DNA from: Candidatus Rokuibacteriota bacterium
Lineage (GTDB): Bacteria; Methylomirabilota; Methylomirabilia; Rokubacteriales; CSP1-6
Reading direction: 5' to 3'
Length of the DNA stretch: 38,889 nt
NCBI GenBank assembly: GCA_016866775.1
Contig: VGLJ01000045.1
Span: 1 to 38,889, forward strand
Shown here: positions 24,192 through 31,285 of the stretch, one piece after another
How the letters are laid out: each line of letters starts with the position of its first letter
Position numbering within the stretch: the stretch's first letter is position 1
Notes under the pieces: model-generated
Database searches by the model: none
Seen by the model: only the letters and a program-made list of their open reading frames with translations
What the model was told of the DNA's origin: nothing
Translations under genes and position numbers: made by a program

Positions 24192-25793
24192 ATGAGAGCA
24201 CCGCATCGTCCTCGCCTGGCCGCCGTGGCCGTCGCAGTGCTGGCGCTCGCGTCGATCCTCGCGTTGCCGGTCACCGAGGCCGCGGCGCAGGCGCGGGGCG
24301 GGACGCTCAAGATGAGCTATCCCGAGCCGACCCACCTGAACCCGGCCATCGTGTCGGGCACGCCGACCGGCATTCCCGGCGTGCAGCTCTTCGCCGGGCT
24401 CGTGCTCCACGACGACAAGTTCCAGCCGCAGCCGTACCTGGCCGAGCGCTGGACGATCTCGCCCGACGGCCGGACGTACACGTTCCACCTGGTGAAGAAC
24501 GCCACGTTCCACGACGGCAAGCCGATCACCTCGGAGGACGTGAAGTTCTCCATCGAGACGGTGAAGGCCAACCACCCGTTCGGCGTGGCCATGCATCGCG
24601 CCCTGGAGGCGGTGGAGACGCCGAACCCGTCGACGGTGGTCTTCCGGATGTCGCACCCGAACCCGTCGTTCATGAGCGTGGTGGCGCCGATCCTCCTGCC
24701 CGTGCTGCCCAAGCACGTGTACGGCACCGGCGACGACATCAAGAAGCACCCGGCCAACCAGAAGCCGGTCGGCTCGGGACCGTTCAAGTTCGTGGAGTGG
24801 CAGCCCGGGCGGCACCTGATCCTCGAGCGCTTCGACAAGTTCTTCAAGCCCGGCCGGCCGTACCTCGACCGCGTCATCTTCGAGTACATCACCGACCCCG
24901 CCGCGCGCCTGGCCGCCATCGAGACCGGCGCCATCCACCTCCTGCCCTACAACTACGTCGGCGTGGGCAACCTCAAGCGCGTGGAGCAGCTCGCGCACCT
25001 CGGTGTGACCACCAAGGGCTACGAGGCGATCGGGCCGCTCTTCTGGCTGGAGATCAACCTCCGCAAGAAGGAGCTGTCCGACGTGCGCGTGCGGCAGGCG
25101 CTCAACCACGCGCTCGACAAGCAGCTCATCCTCAAGGACATCTTCCTCGGCTACGGCAAGGTGGCCGACGGGCCGCTCGTGTCCGCCAGCCCGTTCTACA
25201 ACCCGAAGATCCGGCGCTACGAGTACAGCCTCGACAAGGCCAACAAGCTGCTCGACGAGGCCGGCTACAAGCGCGGGGCCGACGGCACGCGCTTCAAGCT
25301 GGTGCTCGACTTCATCCCCGGCACCGCCGACACGCAGTCGGTCGGCGAGTACATCCGCGAGCAGGCCAAGAAGGTCGGCATCGACATGACGCTGCGCGCG
25401 AGCCCCGACTTCCCGACCTGGGCCGGACGCATGGGCCGCTGGGAGTTCGACCTCTCGCTCGACGCCGTCTTCAACTGGCCCGATCCGGTCGTCGGCGTGG
25501 AGCGCACCTACATCTCCAGCAACATCAAGCAGGCCGTGTGGACGAACGTGATGGGCTACAACAACCCCAAGGTCGACGAGCTCTTCGCGCAGGCCCAGCG
25601 CGAGCAGACGCTGGAGAAGCGCAGGGCCATCTACCACCAGGTGCAGGACGTGCTCACCGCCGAGCTGCCCATCATCTGGCTCAGCGAGATCGGCTACACG
25701 ACCGTGTGGAACAAGGACTACGACGGCATCCCCACCAACATCTGGGGAACCATGAGCCCGTTCGACACGGTGCACTGGAAGAAGGCGAAGTGA
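24192..25793 (+). CDS. ABC transporter substrate-binding protein, peptide/opine/nickel family
   Basis: 533 aa from ATG 24192, with GAGGAGG 11 nt upstream. A signal peptide (~1-35, cleaved near AAAQA) precedes a family 5 solute-binding protein: GGTLKMSYPEPTHLNPA, the lobe motif YTFHLVKNATFHDGKPITSEDVKFSIE, and VRQALNHALDKQLI. These proteins bind oligopeptides, opines, glycosides or nickel chelates in the periplasm. With two permeases directly downstream it forms the membrane part of an importer. Confidence 0.93.
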   Translation: MRAPHRPRLAAVAVAVLALASILALPVTEAAAQARGGTLKMSYPEPTHLNPAIVSGTPTGIPGVQLFAGLVLHDDKFQPQPYLAERWTISPDGRTYTFHLVKNATFHDGKPITSEDVKFSIETVKANHPFGVAMHRALEAVETPNPSTVVFRMSHPNPSFMSVVAPILLPVLPKHVYGTGDDIKKHPANQKPVGSGPFKFVEWQPGRHLILERFDKFFKPGRPYLDRVIFEYITDPAARLAAIETGAIHLLPYNYVGVGNLKRVEQLAHLGVTTKGYEAIGPLFWLEINLRKKELSDVRVRQALNHALDKQLILKDIFLGYGKVADGPLVSASPFYNPKIRRYEYSLDKANKLLDEAGYKRGADGTRFKLVLDFIPGTADTQSVGEYIREQAKKVGIDMTLRASPDFPTWAGRMGRWEFDLSLDAVFNWPDPVVGVERTYISSNIKQAVWTNVMGYNNPKVDELFAQAQREQTLEKRRAIYHQVQDVLTAELPIIWLSEIGYTTVWNKDYDGIPTNIWGTMSPFDTVHWKKAK

Positions 25794-25815
25794 CCACTCC
25801 GCGCGCCGGAGCCTG

Positions 25816-26790
25816 ATGGGTCTCGGATCGTTCGTCGGGCGCCGGGCACTGGGGGCCTGCCTCCTCGTGCTCGGCGCCATCGTCCTCAACTTCCTGCTCA
25901 TCCACCTGGCCCCGGGCGACCCGGCGCTCATGCTGGCCGGCGAGGCCGGCGGCACCAGCGAGGAAGCGCTCAGGAAGATCCGTGCCGACTTCGGCCTCGA
26001 CCAGCCGCTCGCCGTCCAGCTCCTCGTCTACATGGGCCGGCTGGCCCGGGCCGATCTCGGCTTCTCGTACTTCTACAACCGCCCGGTGCTGGCCCTCATC
26101 GCCGACCGCGTGCCGCAGACGCTGCTGCTCGCCCTCACCGCGCTGACGGTGGCGTGGGTCGTCGGCGTGGGCTTCGGCGTGCTGGTCGCCCGCAAGCCGG
26201 CGTCGCTCGGCGGCAACGCGCTCGCCGTGGTCTCGCTGCTCGGCTACGCGATGCCGGTGTTCTGGACGGCGATCATGCTGCTGCTGCTCTTCGCCGTGAA
26301 GCTGCCGTGGTTCCCGACCCACGGCATGGTCACCGTCGGCGGCACGGGCGGCACGCTCGCCCAGGCCCTCGACGTGGGCCACCACCTGGTGCTGCCCGCC
26401 GTCTCGCTCAGCATCATCTTCGTGGCGCTCTACAGCCGCCTGACGCGGGCGAGCATGCTGGAGGCGCTCGCCTCGGACTTCATCCGCACCGCGCGCTCCA
26501 AGGGCGTGCCGGAGTCGCGCGTGCTGCTCAAGCACGCGCTGCGCAACGCGCTGCTCCCCGTCGTGACGGTGGCGGGCATCCAGCTCGGCCAGGTGCTCGC
26601 CGGGACAATCCTCGTGGAGACGGTGTTCAGCTGGCCGGGGATGGGGCGGCTCGCCTACGAGTCCATCCTGCGTCGCGACTATCCGCTGCTGCTCGGCATC
26701 CTCCTCTTCTCGTCGGTGGCCGTCGTCGTCTTCAACCTCGTCACCGACGTCTTCTACGGCGTGCTCGACCCACGGATCCGCCACCGGTGA
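25816..26790 (+). CDS. ABC transporter permease, DppB/OppB-like
   Basis: 324 aa. Six predicted membrane helices; an N-terminal GDPALMLAGEAG stretch as in DppB, and the EAA loop at ~220-245 (EALASDFIRTARSKGVPESRVLLKHALRNALLP) that contacts the ATPase. The 22-bp gap to the binding-protein gene and the GTGA overlap with the next permease indicate one operon. Confidence 0.93.
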   Translation: MGLGSFVGRRALGACLLVLGAIVLNFLLIHLAPGDPALMLAGEAGGTSEEALRKIRADFGLDQPLAVQLLVYMGRLARADLGFSYFYNRPVLALIADRVPQTLLLALTALTVAWVVGVGFGVLVARKPASLGGNALAVVSLLGYAMPVFWTAIMLLLLFAVKLPWFPTHGMVTVGGTGGTLAQALDVGHHLVLPAVSLSIIFVALYSRLTRASMLEALASDFIRTARSKGVPESRVLLKHALRNALLPVVTVAGIQLGQVLAGTILVETVFSWPGMGRLAYESILRRDYPLLLGILLFSSVAVVVFNLVTDVFYGVLDPRIRHR

Positions 26791-27632
26791 GCCTCGGGCG
26801 ACGGCTGCGCTGGGTGCGGGCGAACCTCGCCGCCTGCCTGGGCCTGGTGCTGCTGGCGGGGGTGCTGGGGCTCGCCACGCTCGGGCCCGTGCTCCATCGC
26901 GGCGACCCGTGGGAGCGCGTGGGCCGTCGCTTCGAGACGCCGGGCGGGCGCTTCGCGCTGGGCACCGACCACCAGGGCCGCGACGTCCTCGCGGGCATCG
27001 TCGTCGGCGCGCGCACGTCCCTGCTCGTGGGCGTGGCGGCCGCCGCCATCATCCTCGTCATCGGCGTCACCGTCGGCGCGGTGGCCGGCTACCACGGCGG
27101 CCGCCTCGACGAGGTGCTCATGCGGGTGACGGAGTTCTTCCAGATCCTCCCCGCGTTTCTCTTCGCGATGGTGCTGGTGGCCATCTTCTCGCCCAGGATC
27201 GCCGTCATCGTGCTCGCCATCGGCGTGTCGAACTGGGCGGGCACGGCGCGGCTGGTGCGCGCGGAGTTCCTGTCGCTGCGCGAGCGCGACTACGTGGTGG
27301 CGGCGCGCGCGCTGGGCGTCGGCGACGCGCGCATCATCCGCCGCGAGATCCTGCCCAACGCGCTGCCACCCGTCATCGTGAACGGCTCGCTCACGGTGGG
27401 CGTCGCCATCCTGTTCGAGACGGGCCTCTCGTTCCTCGGCCTCGCCGACCCCAACGTGATGAGCTGGGGCTACATGATCGGCAGCTCCCGCATCTACCTG
27501 CGCGACGCCTGGTGGCCCGTGACGTTCCCGGGCCTCGCCATCGCGGGGAGCGTGATCGGTCTGTCCCTCTTCGGCGACTGGCTCAACGACGTGCTGAACC
27601 CGAGGCTGAAGGAGCGCCGCCAGACGGCGTGA
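26787..27632 (+). CDS. ABC transporter permease, DppC/OppC-like
   Basis: 281 aa from GTG 26787, overlapping the stop of the preceding gene. The N-terminal helix, the DppC motif HQGRDVLAGIVVGARTSLLVG, and the EAA loop REILPNALPPVIVNGS are clear. No DppD/DppF ATPase gene follows; the next gene is a truncated phosphatase at the island edge, so the ATPases were lost here or are encoded elsewhere. Confidence 0.93.
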   Translation: MSLGRRLRWVRANLAACLGLVLLAGVLGLATLGPVLHRGDPWERVGRRFETPGGRFALGTDHQGRDVLAGIVVGARTSLLVGVAAAAIILVIGVTVGAVAGYHGGRLDEVLMRVTEFFQILPAFLFAMVLVAIFSPRIAVIVLAIGVSNWAGTARLVRAEFLSLRERDYVVAARALGVGDARIIRREILPNALPPVIVNGSLTVGVAILFETGLSFLGLADPNVMSWGYMIGSSRIYLRDAWWPVTFPGLAIAGSVIGLSLFGDWLNDVLNPRLKERRQTA

Positions 27633-27648
27633 GATAGTGTCCTGGAAC

Positions 27649-27941
27649 ATGAACGCCGTCCGAGCTCTCGTGGTCGTGGCGGTCGCCGCGTGGCTGACGT
27701 CGACGGCCCACGCCCAGTCGGCCGATGCCGTGTGGGACGCCATCACGCTGCCCGGCAGCGTCGTGGTGGTGCGGCACAGCTACGCGCCCGGCGGGTTCGA
27801 TCCGCCCGATTCGAAGCTGGAGGACTGCTCGACGCAGCGGAACCTCGACGAGAGCGGGCGCGCGCAGGCCGCGCGCATCGGCGAGGCCTTCAAGCAGCGG
27901 GGCATCACCGTGGGCGAGGTGCTGTCGAGCCCGCGCTGCCT
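27649..27941 (+). pseudogene. Truncated exported histidine phosphatase
   Basis: A signal peptide (~1-22) is followed by the start of a histidine phosphatase/phosphoglycerate-mutase domain: VVVVRHSYAPG holds the catalytic Arg-His, then RNLDESGRAQAARIGEAFKQRGI and VLSSPRC. Similarity ends at SSPRC, about 98 residues in, where a 13-bp tandem repeat begins. The second half, with the other catalytic His, is missing, so the product cannot be active. The break lies between this gene and the integrase stub. Confidence 0.75.
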
Positions 27942-27966
27942 GTACCAAGGGCCTGTACCAAGGGCC
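27939..27966. repeat. 13-bp tandem duplication at a gene break
   Basis: The unit CCTGTACCAAGGG occurs twice in direct succession (27939-27951 and 27952-27964). It sits precisely where phosphatase similarity stops. A short tandem duplication at a truncation point is consistent with an illegitimate recombination scar. Confidence 0.6.
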
Positions 27967-28006
27967 AACATGAACGCGGACGGGCACCGACGGTTGCCGA
28001 GCGCCG

Positions 28007-28156
28007 ATAAGGGCCTTTGTCGCCTACGCTCAATTTCTGGCTCTCTACGGGCACCTGTCGCCAGGACACCGGTTGAGCGCGATCGAGCGGCTCGCGAGCC
28101 GTCCGGCCAAGGCCGAAACAGCCGTCGCCGTCGGTACGGAGTCGCACCGTGATTAG
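28007..28156 (+). pseudogene. Tyrosine recombinase (integrase) C-terminal remnant
   Basis: The frame ending at TAG 28154-28156 reads FVAYAQFLALYGHLSPGH then a basic/alanine-rich tail. Y-x-H-L-S-P-x-H is the end of the catalytic domain of many phage-type integrases, in which the Tyr of YxHLS is the DNA nucleophile. Nothing upstream of about 28007 continues the similarity, so the Arg-His-Arg part is gone. The stop lies 50 bp from the tRNA-borne repeat, exactly where integrase genes of tRNA-targeting elements usually end. The assignment rests on a short stretch. Confidence 0.5.
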
Positions 28157-28205
28157 CACCAGCGGATTTCGCCGGAATCGCTGCTGTGTTGGAAGTGCGC
28201 GAAAT

Positions 28206-28254
28206 GACGTGGAGCCGGGGGCGGGAGTTGAACCCGCGACCTACTGATTACGAA
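28206..28254 (-). repeat. Right copy of the 49-bp direct repeat (att-like)
   Basis: Identical to 58-106 and in the same orientation. It begins at the first base of the anticodon loop and runs through the 3' end of the tRNA plus 4 bp. Here the repeat is joined to a matching 5' half, so this copy keeps a functional tRNA. Confidence 0.85.
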
Positions 28255-28284
28255 TCAGTTGCTCTGCCTCTGAGCTACCCCGGC
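28210..28284 (-). tRNA. tRNA-Thr (anticodon CGU)
   Basis: 75 nt including an encoded CCA. Acceptor stem GCCGGGG/CCCCGGC, D stem GCTC/GAGC, anticodon stem ACTGA/TCAGT with loop TTCGTAA (anticodon CGT), five-base variable region, T stem GCGGG/CCCGC with loop TTCAACT, discriminator T. It decodes ACG. All stems pair perfectly, so the gene should be functional. Confidence 0.95.
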
Positions 28285-28332
28285 GCCGACCGACAAGAAA
28301 CCGTACCATACGCCCGCGGAACTCGCGCGGGT

Positions 28333-28361
28333 TTGACACGTGGACGTGCCCTTCCTACGCT
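28333..28361 (+). promoter_or_regulatory. Promoter of the 28368 gene
   Basis: A perfect -35 TTGACA (28333-28338) is followed after 17 bp by TACGCT (28356-28361), 6 nt before GTG 28368. There is no room for a ribosome binding site, so the transcript is probably leaderless. Confidence 0.5.
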
Positions 28362-28367
28362 CGCCGC

Positions 28368-28652
28368 GTGTCGGTCGCGCTTCCCCTCGCGCTGCTCGCC
28401 TACGCCGCCGTCGCGCTCGTCCAGGGCTGGTGGCTCTCGGCCGCCGTCGCTCCCGTCGTCGCGTGGCTGCTGTGGCGCCGGCACGCCCGCGCGCGCTTCA
28501 CCGCCTACGTGTTCCTCTCGGTGCTCGCCGTCCGCGCGCTCGTCATCGCCTCGTGGCCGCTCGCGCTCTTCGCGCTCGGCGCGATCGGCGCGCTCCAGCT
28601 CCCCGCCGCGCGGCGCGCGTGGCCGCGCCTCACCCGCGGACGGGTACGCTAG
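28368..28652 (+). CDS. Small integral membrane protein
   Basis: 94 aa with two or three hydrophobic segments (~3-35 and ~45-80) separated by a basic loop (WRRHARARF), and a basic C-terminal tail. It begins at GTG 28368 right after a promoter. No family recognised. Confidence 0.65.
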   Translation: MSVALPLALLAYAAVALVQGWWLSAAVAPVVAWLLWRRHARARFTAYVFLSVLAVRALVIASWPLALFALGAIGALQLPAARRAWPRLTRGRVR

Positions 28653-28661
28653 AATGCCGGC

Positions 28662-29159
28662 ATGAAGTTCCTGTGCCTCGACTGCGACGAGCCCATGAAG
28701 CTGCACTCGACGGCGGGGCCCGACGAGGGCTCGCTGACGGTCACCTTCCGGTGCCCGGAATGCGGCTTCCGCGTCGCGATGCTCACCAATCCCTTCGAGA
28801 CGCAGATGGTGAAGAGCCTCGGCGTCAAAGTCGGCGGCAGCTCGGCCCCCGCGCAGCCCTTCGAGCACATCACGTCCTCGATGGCGGGAGCCCGTCCCGA
28901 CGCCTTCGAGGGCGACGTCCCGGCGGCCACCGACGCCACGGGGCGCGGCTGCCCCTTCGGGGCGATGCTCAACGACTCGTCCGGCGCGGCCGATATGACG
29001 ATCACATGGAGTCCCGAGGCCGCCGCCCGCGTGGAACGGATCCCTTCGTTCATCCGGCCGATGGCGAAGAAGGCCATCGAGCGCTTCGCGGAAGCCCAGG
29101 GACATCCCGTCATCACCGAGGCGGTGATGGACGAGGCTCGCGGCGCGCTCGGCATGTAA
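28662..29159 (+). CDS. Zn-ribbon protein with PCP-reductase-like C-terminal domain
   Basis: 165 aa. The N-terminal zinc ribbon has CLDC (C5, C8) and CPEC about 25 residues later. The C-terminal ~55 residues (WSPEAAARVERIPSFIRPMAKKAIERFAEAQG … ITEAVMDEAR) match the small domain found at the C terminus of the light-independent protochlorophyllide reductase B subunit, also present in non-photosynthetic bacteria. There is no catalytic assignment. A -10-like TAGAAT (28650-28655) is 6 nt upstream of the ATG and there is no Shine-Dalgarno sequence. Confidence 0.75.
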   Translation: MKFLCLDCDEPMKLHSTAGPDEGSLTVTFRCPECGFRVAMLTNPFETQMVKSLGVKVGGSSAPAQPFEHITSSMAGARPDAFEGDVPAATDATGRGCPFGAMLNDSSGAADMTITWSPEAAARVERIPSFIRPMAKKAIERFAEAQGHPVITEAVMDEARGALGM

Positions 29160-29186
29160 CGCGGGCCTGCGCCTTCGCCGCGCGCT

Positions 29187-29219
29187 GGGCCCAAAATGCT
29201 TGGCCGTCCTTTGGGGCCC
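29187..29219 (+). terminator. Hairpin after the Zn-ribbon gene
   Basis: GGGCCCAAA (29187-29195) pairs with TTTGGGGCCC (29210-29219), with one bulged G. It lies 28 bp after the stop of the upstream gene and 4 bp before the -10 box of the next. It may end upstream transcription; the U tract is poor, so efficiency is doubtful. Confidence 0.35.
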
Positions 29220-29236
29220 CCTTAGAATTGCCTCCG

Positions 29237-30151
29237 GTGTTCGCGACCCGCTTCGTCCTGTTGTCTCTCATCGCGCTCGCGGTCCTCGGCCCTGACGTCG
29301 TCGCCGCGCAAAGCGCCCGGCCCCTGCCCGGGCTCAGCGCCGAGTGTCTCCTCCTGATCGACGCCGAGGGCAAAGTCGTCTTCGCCAAGAACGCCGAGGA
29401 GGACCACGCCCCCGCGAGCCTCGTGAAGATGATGTCGCTCTACCTGGCGTTCGAGGACATCGAGCGCAACCGGGCGCGGCTCGAGGACCTCGTCTACATC
29501 TCGCGCCATGCCGCGCAGACGCCGCGCTACCGGATGGGGCTCCGTGTCGGCGAGGAAGTGCCGCTGCGCACGGTGATGGAAGGCGTGGCGATCGCGTCCG
29601 CCAACGACGCGGCGACCGCGCTCGCGGAACACCTCGCCGGTGACGAAGGGCAATTCGTCGCGCGCATGAACGACAAGAGCCGTGAGCTCGGTCTCGCGCA
29701 CACGCGCTTCGCGAACCCGCACGGGCTCCCCGATCCTCTCCAGCGGACGACGGCGCGCGACATGGCGACGCTCATCGGCCGCCTGCTCGCCGACCATCCC
29801 GACGCGCGCACGATGCTCGGCGGCCAGACGTTCATCTACGCGGGCCGGGTCTACGCGCGGCACATCTTCCTCTTCCACGATCCGGGCGGCGTGCAGGCGC
29901 TCAAGACCGGCTTCACGCGCGAGGCGGGCTACAACCTCGCGGTCTCCGCGTGGCGGAACGGCCAGCAGTTCCTGATGATCGTGCTCGGCGCGCCGACGCG
30001 GCAGGCGTCGTTCCTCGACGCGAAGACGCTCCTGCTCCACGGCTTCGTCGAGGCCGGGATCGAGGCGCCGAAGCCCGTGACGCACCCGAAGGCGACGAGG
30101 GGCAAGCCGACGAAGGTCCGCACGCGCCGCGCCACCGCCACCTCGCGCTGA
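29237..30151 (+). CDS. D-alanyl-D-alanine carboxypeptidase (DacA/PBP5-like)
   Basis: 304 aa from GTG 29237. A signal peptide (~1-24) precedes a penicillin-binding S11 peptidase domain with S61-x-x-K64 (SLVK), S121-A-N123 and K223-T-G225, the full catalytic triad of motifs. It trims the terminal D-Ala of peptidoglycan stem peptides in the periplasm. It is shorter than E. coli PBP5: the C-terminal beta domain and membrane-anchor helix are absent and replaced by a basic tail. TAGAAT at 29223-29228 lies 8 nt before the start. Confidence 0.92.
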   Translation: MFATRFVLLSLIALAVLGPDVVAAQSARPLPGLSAECLLLIDAEGKVVFAKNAEEDHAPASLVKMMSLYLAFEDIERNRARLEDLVYISRHAAQTPRYRMGLRVGEEVPLRTVMEGVAIASANDAATALAEHLAGDEGQFVARMNDKSRELGLAHTRFANPHGLPDPLQRTTARDMATLIGRLLADHPDARTMLGGQTFIYAGRVYARHIFLFHDPGGVQALKTGFTREAGYNLAVSAWRNGQQFLMIVLGAPTRQASFLDAKTLLLHGFVEAGIEAPKPVTHPKATRGKPTKVRTRRATATSR

Positions 30152-30169
30152 TCCGCTAGACTGACCGCC

Positions 30170-30823
30170 ATGGCTTCCGTCCGCGGCTACGTGTTCGACG
30201 CCTACGGCACGCTCTTCGACGTGCACGCGGTCGTCGAGGCGGGGCGCGCGCTCACCGGCGATCCGATGGCGCTGTCGCTCGCGTGGCGGCAGAAGCAGCT
30301 CGAGTACACGTGGCTGCGCGCGCTCATGGGACGCTACGAGGACTTCTGGACGGTGACCGAGGACGCGCTGCGCTGGGCGCTCGCGCGCCTGGGTCTCCCC
30401 GCCGGCGAGAGCGACGTGCGGAGCCTGATGGACGCGTATCTCTCGCTGGCGTGCTTTCCCGAAGTGCCCGCGGCGCTCGCGGCCCTGCGCGGACGCCCGC
30501 GCGCGATCCTCTCGAACGGCGCGCCGACGATGCTCGCGGCCGCCGTGGCGTCGAGCGGCCTCGCCGAGCACCTCGACCACGTCTTGTCGGTCGACGCGGT
30601 GAAGACGTACAAGCCGTCGCCGAAGGTCTACGCGCTGGGCCCCGACGCGCTGGGAATCCCGGCAGGTGACTTGTTGTTCGTGTCGTCGAACGCGTGGGAC
30701 GTGGCCGGCGCAAAGTCGTTCGGCTACCAGGTCGCCTGGTGCAACCGCACGAACGCCCCGGCAGAAAACCTGGGCGTCAAAGCCGACTATGTCATCCGCT
30801 CGCTCACCGACCTCCCCCAGTAA
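30170..30823 (+). CDS. Haloacid dehalogenase, type II (HAD superfamily)
   Basis: 217 aa. Catalytic nucleophile D10 in VFDAYGTLFD, motif II Ser in AILSNGAP, Lys in KTYKPSPKVY, and SSNAWDVAGA for motif IV, as in L-2-haloacid dehalogenases. It would hydrolyse 2-haloalkanoic acids; phosphatase activity cannot be excluded. The cap domain is a helical bundle (~20-90). TAGACT (30157-30162) is 7 nt before the ATG, suggesting a leaderless message. Confidence 0.9.
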   Translation: MASVRGYVFDAYGTLFDVHAVVEAGRALTGDPMALSLAWRQKQLEYTWLRALMGRYEDFWTVTEDALRWALARLGLPAGESDVRSLMDAYLSLACFPEVPAALAALRGRPRAILSNGAPTMLAAAVASSGLAEHLDHVLSVDAVKTYKPSPKVYALGPDALGIPAGDLLFVSSNAWDVAGAKSFGYQVAWCNRTNAPAENLGVKADYVIRSLTDLPQ

Positions 30824-30910
30824 CTGCGGTTCACGAGGTAAGCGCCGGGATATTCCACCGCTCCGAGCGCGGGCTTCGCCCGCGCAATCCGTGTTGCTAG
30901 GGGGAGGCAG

Positions 30911-30949
30911 AACGAAAAAAGCGAGCCGCATGGCTCGCTTTTTTTCGTT
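30911..30949. terminator. Strong bidirectional terminator
   Basis: AACGAAAAAA-GCGAGCC-GCAT-GGCTCGC-TTTTTTT-CGTT forms a 7-bp GC-rich stem with a 4-nt loop, flanked by an A run on one side and a T run on the other, so it can terminate in both directions. It separates the plus-strand HAD gene from the minus-strand SWIB-like gene. Confidence 0.9.
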
Positions 30950-30980
30950 CGTCGGAAGGGGGACGAAGTCCCCCTCCGAG

Positions 30981-31142
30981 TTACCTCTTTCCGGCGAGCT
31001 TCTTCCGCTTCACGTAGGCCCAGATCTTCTTCGTCATGTCCGACGGACCGATCGGCGAGCCGCCGAACACCGACTCCATCGTGTCCTTGCAGCCCTTGAA
31101 GTTGATCGAGTACCCCCCGAACGCTTTCTTGCTCTTCGCCAT
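30981..31142 (-). CDS. 53-aa SWIB-like small protein
   Basis: A short basic protein with a good ribosome binding site (GAGGGGAGG 4 nt before ATG 31142). The first half is Lys/Gly-rich; the second, GPSDMTKKIWAYVKRKKL, resembles the helix of SWIB/MDM2 domains (…EVVKKLWEYIKENNL). Small SWIB-like proteins occur in several bacteria, some near chromatin or recombination factors, but their job is unknown. It ends facing the bidirectional terminator. Confidence 0.65.
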   Translation of the reverse strand: MAKSKKAFGGYSINFKGCKDTMESVFGGSPIGPSDMTKKIWAYVKRKKLAGKR

Positions 31143-31245
31143 GGCGCCTCCCCTCGTGAGTGTGCAGCCCGCCGGCTGCGGAACCTGGGGGTATTCCTAC
31201 CACATCTAAGAGGGGCGCAACAGGGAAAACACTATCCGTGGGGGG

Positions 31246-31277
31246 CCCTCCCCGGGCGTGAAAATACCCGGGGAGGG
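31246..31277 (-). terminator. GC-rich hairpin after the luciferase-like gene
   Basis: CCCTCCCCGGG and CCCGGGGAGGG form a perfect 11-bp stem with a 10-nt loop, starting 8 bp after the stop of the minus-strand oxidoreductase gene. There is no immediate U tract, so Rho-assisted termination or mRNA 3' protection is more likely than simple intrinsic termination. Confidence 0.55.
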
Positions 31278-31285
31278 TACGGCTG

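Larger units (their letters stand above)
58..28254. mobile_element. Putative decayed genomic island at tRNA-Thr
   Basis: Evidence: perfect 49-bp direct repeats at both ends, one being a displaced tRNA 3' end; an integrase C-terminal stub 50 bp inside the right end; an excisionase-like gene and primase stub at 22082-22526; truncated genes near both ends. The cargo is the B12/light locus (909-21776) and an amidohydrolase/ABC operon (22541-27632). No intact integrase, relaxase or conjugation gene is present, so it should be immobile on its own. A smaller element that later acquired or flanked chromosomal genes would leave similar marks. Confidence 0.55.

Noticed and set aside
22541-27632. Amidohydrolase/ABC importer as part of the light system
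   Set aside because: It has its own leaderless-type promoter, is separated by the primase remnant, lacks the GTAGTnTATrT box and is a common catabolic gene set.
27939-27966. CRISPR or VNTR array
   Set aside because: Only two adjacent 13-bp units with no spacer; no other regular repeat series was seen anywhere in the window.
31246-31277. Insertion-sequence terminal repeat
   Set aside because: The inverted repeat is compact with a 10-nt loop, follows a stop codon directly, and no transposase or target duplication is present; a transcript-end hairpin explains it.
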